From: Petasospora fabianii
Lineage: Eukaryota; Ascomycota; Saccharomycetes; Phaffomycetales; Wickerhamomycetaceae
Direction: 5' to 3'
NCBI GenBank assembly: GCA_022641835.1
Contig: CP048717.1
Coordinates: 868,001-932,000 of the forward strand
Length of the DNA stretch: 64,000 nucleotides
In this document: positions 10,084-18,916 of the stretch, one piece after another
Layout: each line of letters opens with the position of its first letter
How positions within the stretch are numbered: the stretch's first letter is position 1
The notes under the pieces: model-generated
Told to the model about the DNA's origin: nothing
The model's input: only the letters and a program-made list of their open reading frames with translations
Databases searched by the model: none
Translations under genes and position numbers: made by a program

Positions 10084-10827
10084 TCAGAGTCTTGGGAGAA
10101 CACCAATGAGCAGTAGTGCAAAGATAAACGAGAAAAGACAGAACGCGGCATATTTCAGCAGCTCTCTCCAGCCCATCGATTCAATTGTCTTGCTCAAGTT
10201 GAACGTTGTCTTTGCCAACTTCTCACTCGTCACTTCCAATCCCTTCTGTGCGGCAGTCAGCACATCCTGATCCTGGTTGAGTCTATGCTGGAACTCCATG
10301 GCACCTTCCTTGATACCCTGGACATAAGTCAGCATGTTCTCCATAATGTCCTCCTGTCTCTTTTCCTCCTCATGCAACTTCTCATCATAGGTCAAATCAT
10401 CAGTCACAGCATTCGAGCTCTTTGAACGACCATCCAGTAGACGCTTCCTCAGTTGTGACAAGTTCTCATTATCCTCCTGTTTCTCCTCAATGCTTTCAAT
10501 GTCCTCGGCAGCATTGACGTTGTGCAGATCAACACTGAGACGTCTGCGAGATCTCCTTTGCTCAATCTCAACTGTCTCCTCCAGTCGTAGAACAGCTGCA
10601 AGTCTGTGCTTCTCAATAAGATCCACATACTGTGTGAGTGCATGTTTCAATTGGTTCGTTGTGGCCGGTGGCAGTTGTAATATAGCCTGACGGATGTGTC
10701 GACTTGTTGTTTCATGCTGTGAGCAAACAATCGAGTTATGGAACGCAGAGGCGTCGTCAGTGGGATCATTGGTCTCCTGCTCAAGGAGCTTGCATTGTCT
10801 ATAGATGAATTCTGGCGTCACACTCAT
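10084..10827 (-). CDS. USE1: ER SNARE Use1 (retrograde Golgi-to-ER fusion)
   Basis: Use1 works with Ufe1, Sec20 and Sec22 in fusing COPI vesicles with the ER. The 247-residue protein has a helical N-terminus, a charged linker (SRRRLSVDLHNVNAAEDIE) and a SNARE heptad region at about 150-222 (EEEKRQEDIMENMLTYVQG to TTFNLSKTIESM). A single C-terminal transmembrane anchor (LLKYAAFCLFSFIFALLLIGV) makes it tail-anchored. I did not settle which residue is the zero layer. Length and layout match yeast Use1 (245 residues). Confidence 0.87.
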   Translation of the reverse strand: MSVTPEFIYRQCKLLEQETNDPTDDASAFHNSIVCSQHETTSRHIRQAILQLPPATTNQLKHALTQYVDLIEKHRLAAVLRLEETVEIEQRRSRRRLSVDLHNVNAAEDIESIEEKQEDNENLSQLRKRLLDGRSKSSNAVTDDLTYDEKLHEEEKRQEDIMENMLTYVQGIKEGAMEFQHRLNQDQDVLTAAQKGLEVTSEKLAKTTFNLSKTIESMGWRELLKYAAFCLFSFIFALLLIGVLPRL

Positions 10828-11413
10828 TGAATTTTAACCCTATTATGGATATAGGATGCGATAACTGACATATCTAAGAAGCCCTCATTGATCTGCTACG
10901 TTGCGCCTACGGATTTTAATCATGGGAAACAAACCCGGACACCACTTCGATTCTCGTACAAAATTTTCGAATGCGTCCGATTCTCTCTCTTTCTCTCTTT
11001 CACCACTTATTTTGAATAAAACAAGGGCACTTACACAAATTTGCAGCATTCAATTCATCCAAGTGTTGCAACCAAGCTCAAGAGCCCAGAGCAGACGACT
11101 TGCCGTTTTCGCTAACCGCAACTAGATTCCTATTCGTTGTCGTTTGATAGTAGACTGGCATACATATTACTTTGTTTAGGGCATGGATTTTCACCTTTCG
11201 AGGTTTATTTACGAAAATCATCTGTCTTTAGATGATCAAATAGACAATCACACATATAGATGTGTCCACAATATGATAATGTAGTGTTTTCTTTCAATAT
11301 GCCTAGTTATCATAGGGACATCGTTGGATATCGTCGTCGATGCCCACAAACAGTGCTAGCTACAGCGTAGTACTAATATTGACATTTTTTTCAAACTCTA
11401 CATCAGGACCTGA
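10828..11413. other. Intergenic stretch, USE1 promoter and 3' region of the PDI-like gene
   Basis: About 590 bp. A 20-bp CT-rich run (TCTCTCTCTTTCTCTCTTTC, about 10981-11000) lies upstream of USE1. No ORF or RNA gene is supportable. Confidence 0.55.
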
Positions 11414-12319
11414 TCAGAGTTCTCTCAGCTTCTTGTATCTCTCCTCTTCATCATCGTCATCTTCCGTGTCTTCGGAGTATTTGTGGAAACCGTAACCCCT
11501 GACCTTCTCAACGTCATCGTTGGCACCTGCAGACTTCTCATCGATTAAATCATCAAGGTTCTCGTACTCATCGCCGAGTTCCATTCTCAAAAACATTTCC
11601 ATTTTGTTCTGAGATGCTTCATGTTCCTCTAGTAAACGGAATCTTGGAGCATCCATGTTGTCAAGGTAGAGCAATGTTGGGTAAACACTAACTCTGTACT
11701 TGGACACAATTTCAGCATTCTCCTCCAGAGTGGCATCGAGCTTGTAAAAAGTCACATCAGGGAACTTCTCTGCCAATCTCTCAAACTCGTTGAATCTATC
11801 ACTCCAATTTGTCAACCATGGTGCGGCAAACCCAACCACAATTCTCTTCTTGTTCTCGGTAATGACTTTTTCCACCTCATCAGATCCCTTCAATTCCGTC
11901 ACTTTACTTTCAGGCCATTTCGGTTGAACACCAGTGTGTTCCGTAAGGAATCTGGCAAGTTCTTCGGTACTTCTTTCCCTATATGAGAATGATGCAACGT
12001 GTGTACCATCAAAGTAGTAGAGTCTGAGAGTAGGATAACCAACAATATTTTCTTGGTTTCTCACTCTTCTATTCTTTCTTCCTTCGAGCTGAGCAATCTG
12101 AATATCTGATCCAGCAAACACTGTAGCAAGTGCTTCATATCTCGGACCGAGCTTTTGACAGTGTTCACATCCCGTTGAGTAGAAGTTTATAAAGGTGTAT
12201 TTACCCTTTGTGTGGATGAGGTCCTCAAAATTGGAGTCATCCGCGACAATGACACCTTTGAATGTCTTGAATGCAAATACAGCTTGTATGAGCAGTAATA
12301 GAGAAAGTAGCAGTTTCAT
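11414..12319 (-). CDS. ER thioredoxin/protein disulfide isomerase-like protein (MPD1-like)
   Basis: A secretory-pathway oxidoreductase of 301 residues, likely helping disulfide formation in the ER. The signal peptide is MKLLLSLLLLIQAVFA from the ATG at 12319. The first thioredoxin domain has the redox site C51-E-H-C54 (FINFYSTGCEHCQKLGPRYE) and the cis-proline region VGYPTLRLYY. A second thioredoxin-like domain (about 135-240) has APWLTNW where a CXXC would be, so it is redox-dead, but keeps a YPTLLYLD cis-proline. The tail is very acidic (EDTEDDDDEEE) and ends KLREL, not HDEL. Closest by layout are yeast Mpd1 and other short PDIs, but the symbol is not certain. Confidence 0.8.
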   Translation of the reverse strand: MKLLLSLLLLIQAVFAFKTFKGVIVADDSNFEDLIHTKGKYTFINFYSTGCEHCQKLGPRYEALATVFAGSDIQIAQLEGRKNRRVRNQENIVGYPTLRLYYFDGTHVASFSYRERSTEELARFLTEHTGVQPKWPESKVTELKGSDEVEKVITENKKRIVVGFAAPWLTNWSDRFNEFERLAEKFPDVTFYKLDATLEENAEIVSKYRVSVYPTLLYLDNMDAPRFRLLEEHEASQNKMEMFLRMELGDEYENLDDLIDEKSAGANDDVEKVRGYGFHKYSEDTEDDDDEEERYKKLREL

Positions 12320-12450
12320 GCTCTGTAGCAATGGTCTTTGTGTAAGCCCTTAAGAGACAGATACGAGACCACAATGAACAAGAGGTGTGATGATTTCCAC
12401 CCAGTTTCCCCGGAAAGTCCGACTTAGCGCGCGACGCCCAGAGCAGCAGA

Positions 12451-12494
12451 CAAAAAAAAAAAAAAAAATAAAAAAATAAATAAAATAAATAAAC
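12451..12494 (+). repeat. A-rich simple repeat
   Basis: A homopolymeric A run of 17 followed by TAAA/TAAAA units, in the promoter region between the divergent PDI-like and F-box-like genes. Probably a nucleosome-excluding poly(dA:dT) tract. Confidence 0.8.
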
Positions 12495-12610
12495 TCAAAA
12501 TGGCGTCATGAGGGTTCGAATGGGCGACCGTTTTAGCTTATCTTGGTCAATGTGGGGTTTGCCATAACGACACATACTACACTCTGTCAACGATTTGCGA
12601 GACTCAAGCA

Positions 12611-13291
12611 ATGCCCAAACCATACGAGTGTCCAGTACAGACTTTCAACTTACTGACACTACCACCAGAGCTAATTCTCGAAGTTATCCAGCAAATAGAT
12701 TGCGTCAAGACCTTATGCGCCTTCCTAGAAGCAACACACACAATTCTCTTCAATTACATCAACCCCAAGAACTTCCGTCGTTTCACAGTCGTTAACAACC
12801 AAAATAACTTCTTCCCTAATTTGGAGCCCTATGGCGTCCCAACAACGAGGTGGTCACCTGTCAACTCGGGCAATCGATGGAAAGACATTGTGAATAAATC
12901 CACCATCCAACTTGTCGAGCTCCAACAGGATGCTGAAAAGATCATGTCGCCATTTTCGGTATTTGCAGACCAAATCAAGCTCTTCCAAGGAACAAATAGC
13001 TTTGTCTATGTTCATGTTCCACATCTGGTGCAGTGGGGCACATATGATGACCTTGCTGGTTACTTTGATCCATCGGCACTGGATAATCCGGTAAATATGG
13101 ATGAGCTCTTTAGTATTTTGAATGATTTGGATGTTTGTGCAAGCACAATTGTGACACCGAGGGTGTATGAGCTTACAAGCATACCGAAAAACATTCGAGG
13201 TAATGTGTCTTTAAGAAGTACAAAGATTATGGAAGGAGATCAGACTCAAGGCGAAGGACAAAATTCAGATCTCACGCTGACTCGGTCATGA
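12611..13291 (+). CDS. Hypothetical protein with an N-terminal F-box-like segment
   Basis: A 226-residue protein that I do not recognise as an orthologue. Residues about 14-40 (LTLPPELILEVIQQIDCVKT followed by LCAFLEATHTI) resemble an F-box: an LPxEL start, a helix and an LxxLxxT pattern. F-box proteins bind Skp1 and recruit substrates to SCF ubiquitin ligases. The rest carries no repeat or domain that I know. Residues about 130-170 are rich in Trp/Tyr/His (VYVHVPHLVQWGTYDDLAGY). It is divergent from the PDI-like gene. No signal peptide or membrane segment. The F-box reading is an inference. Confidence 0.6.
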   Translation: MPKPYECPVQTFNLLTLPPELILEVIQQIDCVKTLCAFLEATHTILFNYINPKNFRRFTVVNNQNNFFPNLEPYGVPTTRWSPVNSGNRWKDIVNKSTIQLVELQQDAEKIMSPFSVFADQIKLFQGTNSFVYVHVPHLVQWGTYDDLAGYFDPSALDNPVNMDELFSILNDLDVCASTIVTPRVYELTSIPKNIRGNVSLRSTKIMEGDQTQGEGQNSDLTLTRS

Positions 13292-13380
13292 TCTAACTTG
13301 TGTTGGGCCCCACAGTAGGTTTTGAATACAAATCCGCAATATTTATTATATCCTTTATCAAGTCTATGTCTTGTAGCTCT

Positions 13381-14040
13381 TCATCTAACTCTCTGATCCG
13401 CAACATTCATCTGCTTGCCCAAGTGTTCTGTATCACCCATGAGTTTTACATCCATAGAGTCGGTTTCCCAGTCGAAATCAATCACAGTCACACTTGTATT
13501 GAATACAATACCGGCTTCAGGGACACCATAAGTCTTCAGTACAGCTCTGATGGTACCACCATGACTGATCACAGCGACGTTTTTACACTGGTTCTCTCTG
13601 ACCTCGTTCTTCATCTTCTTCAAGAACGGCTGTAGTCTAGCTTCAAATTCATCACTTGTCTCACCAAACTCTCTATAGTGCTTACCATGTTTCTCACCAT
13701 GTTTGATAGCATCGTCGATGTGCATACCTTGGATCTCACCCATATGACGCTCTCTCAGGTCAGAAGTGAAGATTACTTTCTTTTCATCCTCACCACGTGC
13801 CTCTAGGATATGCGCTAGTGTCTCTCGACATCTTGTCAAATCCGAAGAGTAAATACGATCGAGTGGGAGTGTTGCGATATGAGACCCAAGTTGACTGGCT
13901 TGGGAATGTCCCTCGTCGTTGATTGGGATATCGAGATGTCCTTGAAGGATCTTGCGGATATTGTGCTCTGTTTGGCCGTGACGGATGAAGAAGAAACGCG
14001 TCTTACCCGATTCGACGTTTGGTTGGATAGTCTGCACCAT
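13381..14040 (-). CDS. Broad-specificity phosphatase of the histidine phosphatase family (YOR283W-like)
   Basis: A 219-residue cofactor-independent phosphatase resembling S. cerevisiae YOR283W. The phospho-histidine motif RHGQTEHN (residues about 20-27) is followed by KILQGHLDIPIN, the SSDLTRCRET block, the LRERHMGEIQGM loop and the second catalytic histidine in VISHGGTIRAVL. The C-terminus has FNTSVTVIDFDW and GDTEHLG as in YOR283W. I chose the ATG at 14040 (MVQTIQPN) because the 55 residues read upstream are low-complexity and not family-like. It overlaps nothing, and its 3' end is 89 bp from the F-box-like gene in a tail-to-tail layout. Role is probably housekeeping metabolite dephosphorylation. 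Confidence 0.85.
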   Translation of the reverse strand: MVQTIQPNVESGKTRFFFIRHGQTEHNIRKILQGHLDIPINDEGHSQASQLGSHIATLPLDRIYSSDLTRCRETLAHILEARGEDEKKVIFTSDLRERHMGEIQGMHIDDAIKHGEKHGKHYREFGETSDEFEARLQPFLKKMKNEVRENQCKNVAVISHGGTIRAVLKTYGVPEAGIVFNTSVTVIDFDWETDSMDVKLMGDTEHLGKQMNVADQRVR

Positions 14041-14368
14041 GGTGATATCTATGAAGGGTGAGTAACTATGAGGATGTGAGATCGGAAGCCCGAGAGAAAG
14101 AGATAGAGATATAGAGAGAGAGCCACAGAAAAGAAACTTCTTATCAATGTTAAGGCACGTGATGACAACTCTACCTGTTTGCCCGGGCGATCTTGGCAGG
14201 AGCATTATGGCCCACTATTTCATAGTAATAAAGGTCGCTTATGATAGGGAAAAAAAGGAAACTACTTGCAATTATTTCAGTATTCAGTTGTAAAATCAAA
14301 CTAGACAGCGTTTATCTGAGCATATCTCCAGAGATGTGCACAGTCAAAAAAATTTGTGGAGAGTCGAA
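14041..14368. other. Intergenic stretch between SOD1 and the phosphatase gene
   Basis: About 330 bp, the SOD1 3' region plus the phosphatase promoter. A GAGA-type run (about 14093-14124) is present. No gene seen. Confidence 0.55.
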
Positions 14369-15002
14369 TTAGGACTGGAAACCAATAACACCACAAGCTG
14401 GTCTACCACCGGCGTTACCAGTCTTGAGGGAGTCTGGGTGACCACCCTTACCGAGGTCATCGGTACCGGCGTGAACGACAACGGTTCTACCGAGGACAGA
14501 AGTTGGACCGAGCAACTTGATCAAGTTGTCAGTGATGGAACCCTTAGCGACACCAGAGGCATCGGTCTTGATGTTACCCAAGTCACCAACGTGTCTGGTC
14601 TCATCAGATGGGGCACCGTGGGTCTTGCTGAATGGGTTGAAGTGTGGACCGGCAGAGGTACAACCGTTGGTGTTGTCACCAAACTCGTGAACGTGGAAAC
14701 CACGCTCAGCGTTAGGGTCGTTACCAGTGATTTCATAGGTAATAGTGGTTGGCTCGTTCTCGGAAGCCTGCTCGAAGTAAACGGTACCGGAGACACCGGC
14801 ATCACCACGCAAGACAGCAACTTTATATGTGTGTTAGTCTGTATTCTATATTAATTGAGAAAGAACCAACTAGTCTTCTTCTTTCGGAGTGTACTCCGCA
14901 CGATGGGTGCAATCTTAGCGATCTAGATAGACGCATCCTTGCCAATTACATGGCATTGATCCCCGTGACCTTGACAATAGTGTACTCACCTGCTTTGACC
15001 AT
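14369..15002 (-). CDS. SOD1: Cu/Zn superoxide dismutase (two exons)
   Basis: It converts superoxide to peroxide and oxygen in the cytosol and intermembrane space. The mature reading is 154 residues, the usual yeast length. Exon 1 is only 13 nt (14990-15002, ATGGTCAAAGCAG) and exon 2 is 14369-14820. Splicing completes the codon G|TT and gives [16 protein letters not shown], the standard SOD1 start. Metal ligands are visible in [15 protein letters not shown], the [13 protein letters not shown] zinc loop and [10 protein letters not shown]. The disulfide cysteines ([16 protein letters not shown]) are intact. An unspliced start inside exon 2 would remove the first strand, so the intron reading is strongly preferred. 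Confidence 0.95.
14821..14989 (-). other. SOD1: Intron of SOD1 (phase 1, after 13-nt exon)
   Basis: The donor is GTGAGT at 14989 and a CTAAC branch site lies at 14833-14837. The acceptor is the first AG after the branch, an unusual AAG ending at 14821. Length 169 nt. It restores the conserved N-terminus of SOD1. Confidence 0.88.
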
Positions 15003-15635
15003 TTTGAATATGTTTTTTCTTTGTTATTTGATCCGTTAATCGGTGATCTCTTCTCAAGTTTGTGTAGGTGGCGGAGATTGAAGAGCGAGACTTGCTGCTT
15101 ATAAATTTGGGGGTCAGCGCGCTTCGGCGGCGAGAGAGCCGGTGATTGGCCGAGAGGCCACAGTGACACAACTAGTGTCCAATTGGCTCTTCAATGGGTC
15201 TTTAAAATGAGTTTTTAGTTGGAGAAGATGCACAGAATGCTCACAAACGTAAACAAACAACTCAACAATGCCTATTGTTCACTTTTGTGTGCGTCAGACT
15301 TGTACCCGCAGAATTTGCTCAAATCATTCTGGCCGGTCCAGCAGTAAGCGAGCACCCGAATTGCGGGGGCACCAACTGGGGTAGGGGCGCTGTTTAAGGC
15401 AGGGAAAATAGTTAATGTTAAAGGCAATAGTTCATCATTTACAAGGCTGGTCTAGTCAGTATTATTCTGTGACTTGCGATGATTGTGATACAGATTTCCT
15501 AGGAGAGACCTAGTGATCTGTAGTTGATGAGCCTATGGTCGCTTCGCCTTCCGCATTGGTTTACTAGTTGCGAGAGCCATACACTACACTTCTCTGGTTT
15601 AACCATACGCTTTCATACCCATTAAATAGAATAAA
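15003..15635. other. Intergenic stretch, SOD1 promoter and 3' region of the small spliced gene
   Basis: About 630 bp without a supportable gene. CCAAT/ATTGG-type sequences (GATTGGCC near 15145, AATTGGCT near 15181) lie 140-190 bp before SOD1 and could bind the HAP complex. A TATAAA-like sequence near 15100 fits a core promoter. Confidence 0.45.
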
Positions 15636-16009
15636 TTACACGGCATCCATGTCAGGATACAGCTTCAAGATGCTCTTAACCAATCTGATGAGCTCTCTTT
15701 GGTCGGTATCAACGTCAGGGTAAACCTGGTGCTGTAAGCAAATAAGTTAGTAGTCAGTTCAGTAAGAGATAGATCTCAAGAGTCTCGCATCTCTCTGAAT
15801 AGGGTTACACTTACTCTTGCAAGGTATGCAAACAGCTTGGTCTTGCTCCATGTCTCCACTGCGGCAATCTCTTCTGGACTCTTTGGCTCAACTTTCTTGG
15901 ATGGAAGTGGTTGCAGCAAGAGATATGCCGTTGATGAAACAACAATAGTTGTGAAGATTATAGCACCCCATTTCTGGTTCCTGTGCAAGAAGTTGTCGAT
16001 CGTGGTCAT
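15636..16009 (-). CDS. Small single-pass membrane protein, spliced (unknown function)
   Basis: A 96-residue protein from two exons: 15815-16009 (65 codons) and 15636-15731 (31 codons plus stop). Exon 1 starts MTTIDNFLHRNQKWG and contains one hydrophobic helix (AIIFTTIVVSSTAYLLL, about 16-33), then SKKVEPKSPEEIAAVETWSKTK. Exon 2 adds HQVYPDVDTDQRELIRLVKS and ends in PDMDAV. The size, single N-terminal helix and charged tail are like small mitochondrial inner-membrane or assembly-factor proteins, but I do not recognise the family. Splicing is well supported by consensus signals. An unspliced reading adds only a few residues before a stop. Confidence 0.75.
15732..15814 (-). other. Intron of the small membrane protein gene
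   Basis: GTAAGT donor at 15814, TACTAAC branch site (CTAAC at 15746-15750) and TACAG acceptor ending at 15732. It is 83 nt long and lies between codons (Arg|His). Confidence 0.85.
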
Positions 16010-16261
16010 ATTGTGATGTGTGAGACTCCAGGTAAATACACAGAAGGAGAAAGAGGTCGTCAATTAGTCTGTCGTCTTGGATCTAAGAGTTCCAGTTCTT
16101 CTCTTTCAAACTGAGCAACAAACTGTGGCGTCAGTCAGGAGACCGGCCACACTTTTAGCGCTGGTTTCGAACCTTGCTGGCTACTGTTTTTAATTAATCT
16201 TTTTTTTTACTAAAAGCGTGTGTCATTAAAAGAGGGCGTTTAGAAAAGGTAGTGATTGTCT

Positions 16262-16834
16262 TTAGTTCCGAGTTATGTCAGCAAGGGTCTGTTTGAGTTC
16301 CCTATTGGATCTTTGGTACTCAACCAACACTCTGTCAGTGTAAATCGCCGTGATGCCATACACCAGCACAATCGTGAAGAAGATACAGAGTCTCCATATG
16401 TTCTTTTTAACCAAGACACCCTGCTGCTTCATTCTTGGATGAAGATACTGTGGGTAATACTTTGGTACCACCCACTTCTGTGTAACGATAGCAAGAACCA
16501 CCCAAAGACACATCCAGTCAATCATGGAGCTAACACTGTTGGTGAGCCAAGCGGCCATTCCGATCCAGAATCCATTAGCTTGTCCTGTGGAAACAGCGTA
16601 CACGGCACTCCATTGGATCACCACAAATGATAATATGATAAACAGGGAGATTCCGATGGTGAGACGAGCCGCAAGTGACTTCGGTGCCGGTATCTCTTGC
16701 AGATTGGTGCCCTTCTCCTCTTGCTCGTCGAGGCGAATATAAGAGTCGTAGAGAGAAAAGTTGCGAACTAGTCTCTCAAGGTAGCCTTCGTCTCCCGTTA
16801 CTTTACGGGCAATATGAGAGTTGATTTGTGACAT
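16262..16834 (-). CDS. Multi-pass membrane protein of unknown function
   Basis: A 190-residue protein. A soluble, charged N-terminus (residues 1-55) is followed by about three hydrophobic segments: LTIGISLFIILSFVVIQWSA (about 59-80), a long one around WIGMAAWLTNSVSSMIDWMC through LWVVLAIVT (about 90-120), and IWRLCIFFTIVLVYGITAIY (about 147-167). The C-terminus is charged. There is no cleavable signal peptide. I do not recognise the family. It is in the same orientation as the small spliced membrane protein downstream. Confidence 0.75.
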   Translation of the reverse strand: MSQINSHIARKVTGDEGYLERLVRNFSLYDSYIRLDEQEEKGTNLQEIPAPKSLAARLTIGISLFIILSFVVIQWSAVYAVSTGQANGFWIGMAAWLTNSVSSMIDWMCLWVVLAIVTQKWVVPKYYPQYLHPRMKQQGVLVKKNIWRLCIFFTIVLVYGITAIYTDRVLVEYQRSNRELKQTLADITRN

Positions 16835-17584
16835 TTTCTCCCGAATAAATTGGGTTCGTGTGTTCTGTTGATAGTAATGTTGTGGAATTGAAGAAGAAAA
16901 ATGAGTGAAATCGGTTTTGAGTAGACCGTCTCAGGCGCGCATATGACTGTTACAGTGGTTCAAATATATCGGAGGGGAGATCTTTCTCTTTTCTTAGTTG
17001 GTAAGCAAAGATCCCTAGTGACTCCAGTAACTAAAGATGTTTCCCTTCTGTGATTCTGAAAGAGACCTGCGAAGCCCTATTGTCTCTTCTCCACAGGTCT
17101 TGGCACGTCAAGCCTATGACGTCGCCGATTATTTTAGCCTCAGGCACTACGAAGCCAGTTCATGGCTCTGCTAACTACGATTGCTAACTGCTAGCAGCTA
17201 ATTGTTCAGAGACACCTATGTCAATATAAAAAACATGATCAGAAAGATATGTCCTGACAGAAGATATTTCCCTCCGCTGGCATGTTGAGCTTTGAGGATA
17301 TTCCCAAGCCCAGCTTTCACATAGTAAGCAGTACGCCAACATACATGCCACCGTTGAGTTCATACGGCTACATCAAAGAAATCATACTGCGTCTAGTCCC
17401 TAAATGATTCTAATTTGTGTTTTATACCAGCAGCAGTGTTAGCAGATGCGGTTGTCTCCTCATCAGTGGTGCTATCGTCAGAGACTGCAACGGCGTACGG
17501 GTCGTAGCTGAAGCTCAAGCATATCATCGTCTGTGATCACACCTCCGCCACCCCTGTGTGGTAATTCGCCATAGCACCAAGCAC
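16835..17584. other. Intergenic stretch upstream of the 190-residue membrane protein gene
   Basis: About 750 bp between two minus-strand genes. No ORF, tRNA or repeat that I can support. Confidence 0.5.
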
Positions 17585-18859
17585 TCAGTTTGATTCAGTC
17601 CACCAATCAACATCACTGATCTCCACATGCTCCCTCTTTGACCTTGATGCCATCTGTGTTGGCCATGTTGGGTTCGGTTTCCAGCACCATCTCTCTGACA
17701 TCTCCTTTTCGAGCCTCCCTTCGATTTTGAGACGGATATACTTGCCGATGTTTGGTAAAAATTTGTATCCGTGTCCCGAATCCCCTGCTGCGACGTAAAT
17801 ATTGTCTGATGTGGGGAGTCTGTCAATGAGAAAGTCACTTGTCGGGGTATCGCTGATCCAACAGACTTTTGACCTGCCGAGTGGATGGTTAGCAAGAGAC
17901 GGCAAGATCTTTTGAAGAAGAATGCGAACGTGTGATTCACCCTTCTTAGGGAATGTGTCACCTGGGTTCTGATCCTTGTATCGTGGGAGAGAAGTCTTGG
18001 TACCTGCTAAGAATGGATCTTTGATGTGATTCTTGGTGTCGGCATATACGAGGGCAATTTTGATCTCATGTGAATCGGCATCAGGTGGGAAAAAGTACCC
18101 AAACTCCGCACTGAAAAAGATTGGAATATCTTTGTACTTCTGATATTCTTCCTCGGATAATGTGATGTGAGTAACAAACAACCCCATGGAGCTTATTTGG
18201 TTCTCTAAGTTGACAATGTATCCCGTTGCCGCACCAAGAGCAATAACAATCTTATCAGCACTGTGGACTTTACCATCCGCCGTTTTGACACCCTTATTCT
18301 CAATAATTTCTGTTGCTGTACCTTCACTGCCAAACACAAACTTCACACCAAGCCTCTTAGCCTCTTCGTAGACTTTTTCTAACGACTTGTAGGCGATACC
18401 ATAACCGGCTTGTGGATTATACTTAGCATGGATCTCACTAAACGCATTATCAGCAAACTGCGGTACAAGCTTTCCTAGATCTTCACCACTGCTCAGTGTA
18501 ACAATCTCTGCAACATCAACCCCACACTTTTCCAAATTATCAATTCCCAACTGTTCAAACTTTGCCCGATGTTGATTCTCTTTCGAACTGGGTGTTAATG
18601 TGACCCTTCCACTTTCAACATAGACATCCTTGTACAAAGGATCTCTCTGCCATTGTCTCAATGCTTCAACGGAGAGTTTGGAGTAGAACAAGTCGGCGTA
18701 CTCTGTGCGAATGATTTTGTTGAGGTCAGTAGCGGCAGACCATGGAGATGGGACTGGATACTTGTCCATCGCAGTGACCTTGTATCCAGCCTGGGCGAGA
18801 GATAGAGCCGTAGAAAGGCCAAAGACTCCACACCCAACAATCAGAACGTTCTCAGACAT
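17585..18859 (-). CDS. FAD-dependent oxidase, fructosyl-amino-acid oxidase (amadoriase)/sarcosine-oxidase type
   Basis: A flavoenzyme of 424 residues that likely oxidises fructosyl amino acids (Amadori products) or related secondary amines, releasing hydrogen peroxide. The N-terminal Rossmann motif is VLIVGCGVFGLSTALSLAQAG. The family block SAATDLNKIIRTEYADLFYS follows. Near the C-terminus, CWISDTPTSDFLIDRLP contains the Cys expected for covalent FAD attachment, followed by the signature GDSGHGYKFLPNIGKYI. An in-frame ATG at 18916 would add 19 residues; I prefer 18859 because it sits just before the Rossmann strand. The C-terminus (WWTESN) has no PTS1, unlike many fungal relatives. Exact substrate unknown. 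Confidence 0.82.
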   Translation of the reverse strand: MSENVLIVGCGVFGLSTALSLAQAGYKVTAMDKYPVPSPWSAATDLNKIIRTEYADLFYSKLSVEALRQWQRDPLYKDVYVESGRVTLTPSSKENQHRAKFEQLGIDNLEKCGVDVAEIVTLSSGEDLGKLVPQFADNAFSEIHAKYNPQAGYGIAYKSLEKVYEEAKRLGVKFVFGSEGTATEIIENKGVKTADGKVHSADKIVIALGAATGYIVNLENQISSMGLFVTHITLSEEEYQKYKDIPIFFSAEFGYFFPPDADSHEIKIALVYADTKNHIKDPFLAGTKTSLPRYKDQNPGDTFPKKGESHVRILLQKILPSLANHPLGRSKVCWISDTPTSDFLIDRLPTSDNIYVAAGDSGHGYKFLPNIGKYIRLKIEGRLEKEMSERWCWKPNPTWPTQMASRSKREHVEISDVDWWTESN

Positions 18860-18916
18860 GTTTTTGTCCAGGGGGGATTGTTGAGCTAGGATGCTCGTGG
18901 TAAGTGAGGAGGGCAT

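Noticed and set aside
12505-12540. GGGTTCGAATGGG near 12511, tRNA T-loop-like
   Set aside because: The flanks do not pair and no acceptor or anticodon arm can be formed.
14336-14854. Open frame antisense to SOD1
   Set aside because: Shadow of SOD1 exon 2; Thr/Val-rich and unrelated to known proteins.
16155-16190. GGTTTCGAACC near 16164, B-box-like
   Set aside because: No surrounding tRNA structure; a single short motif.
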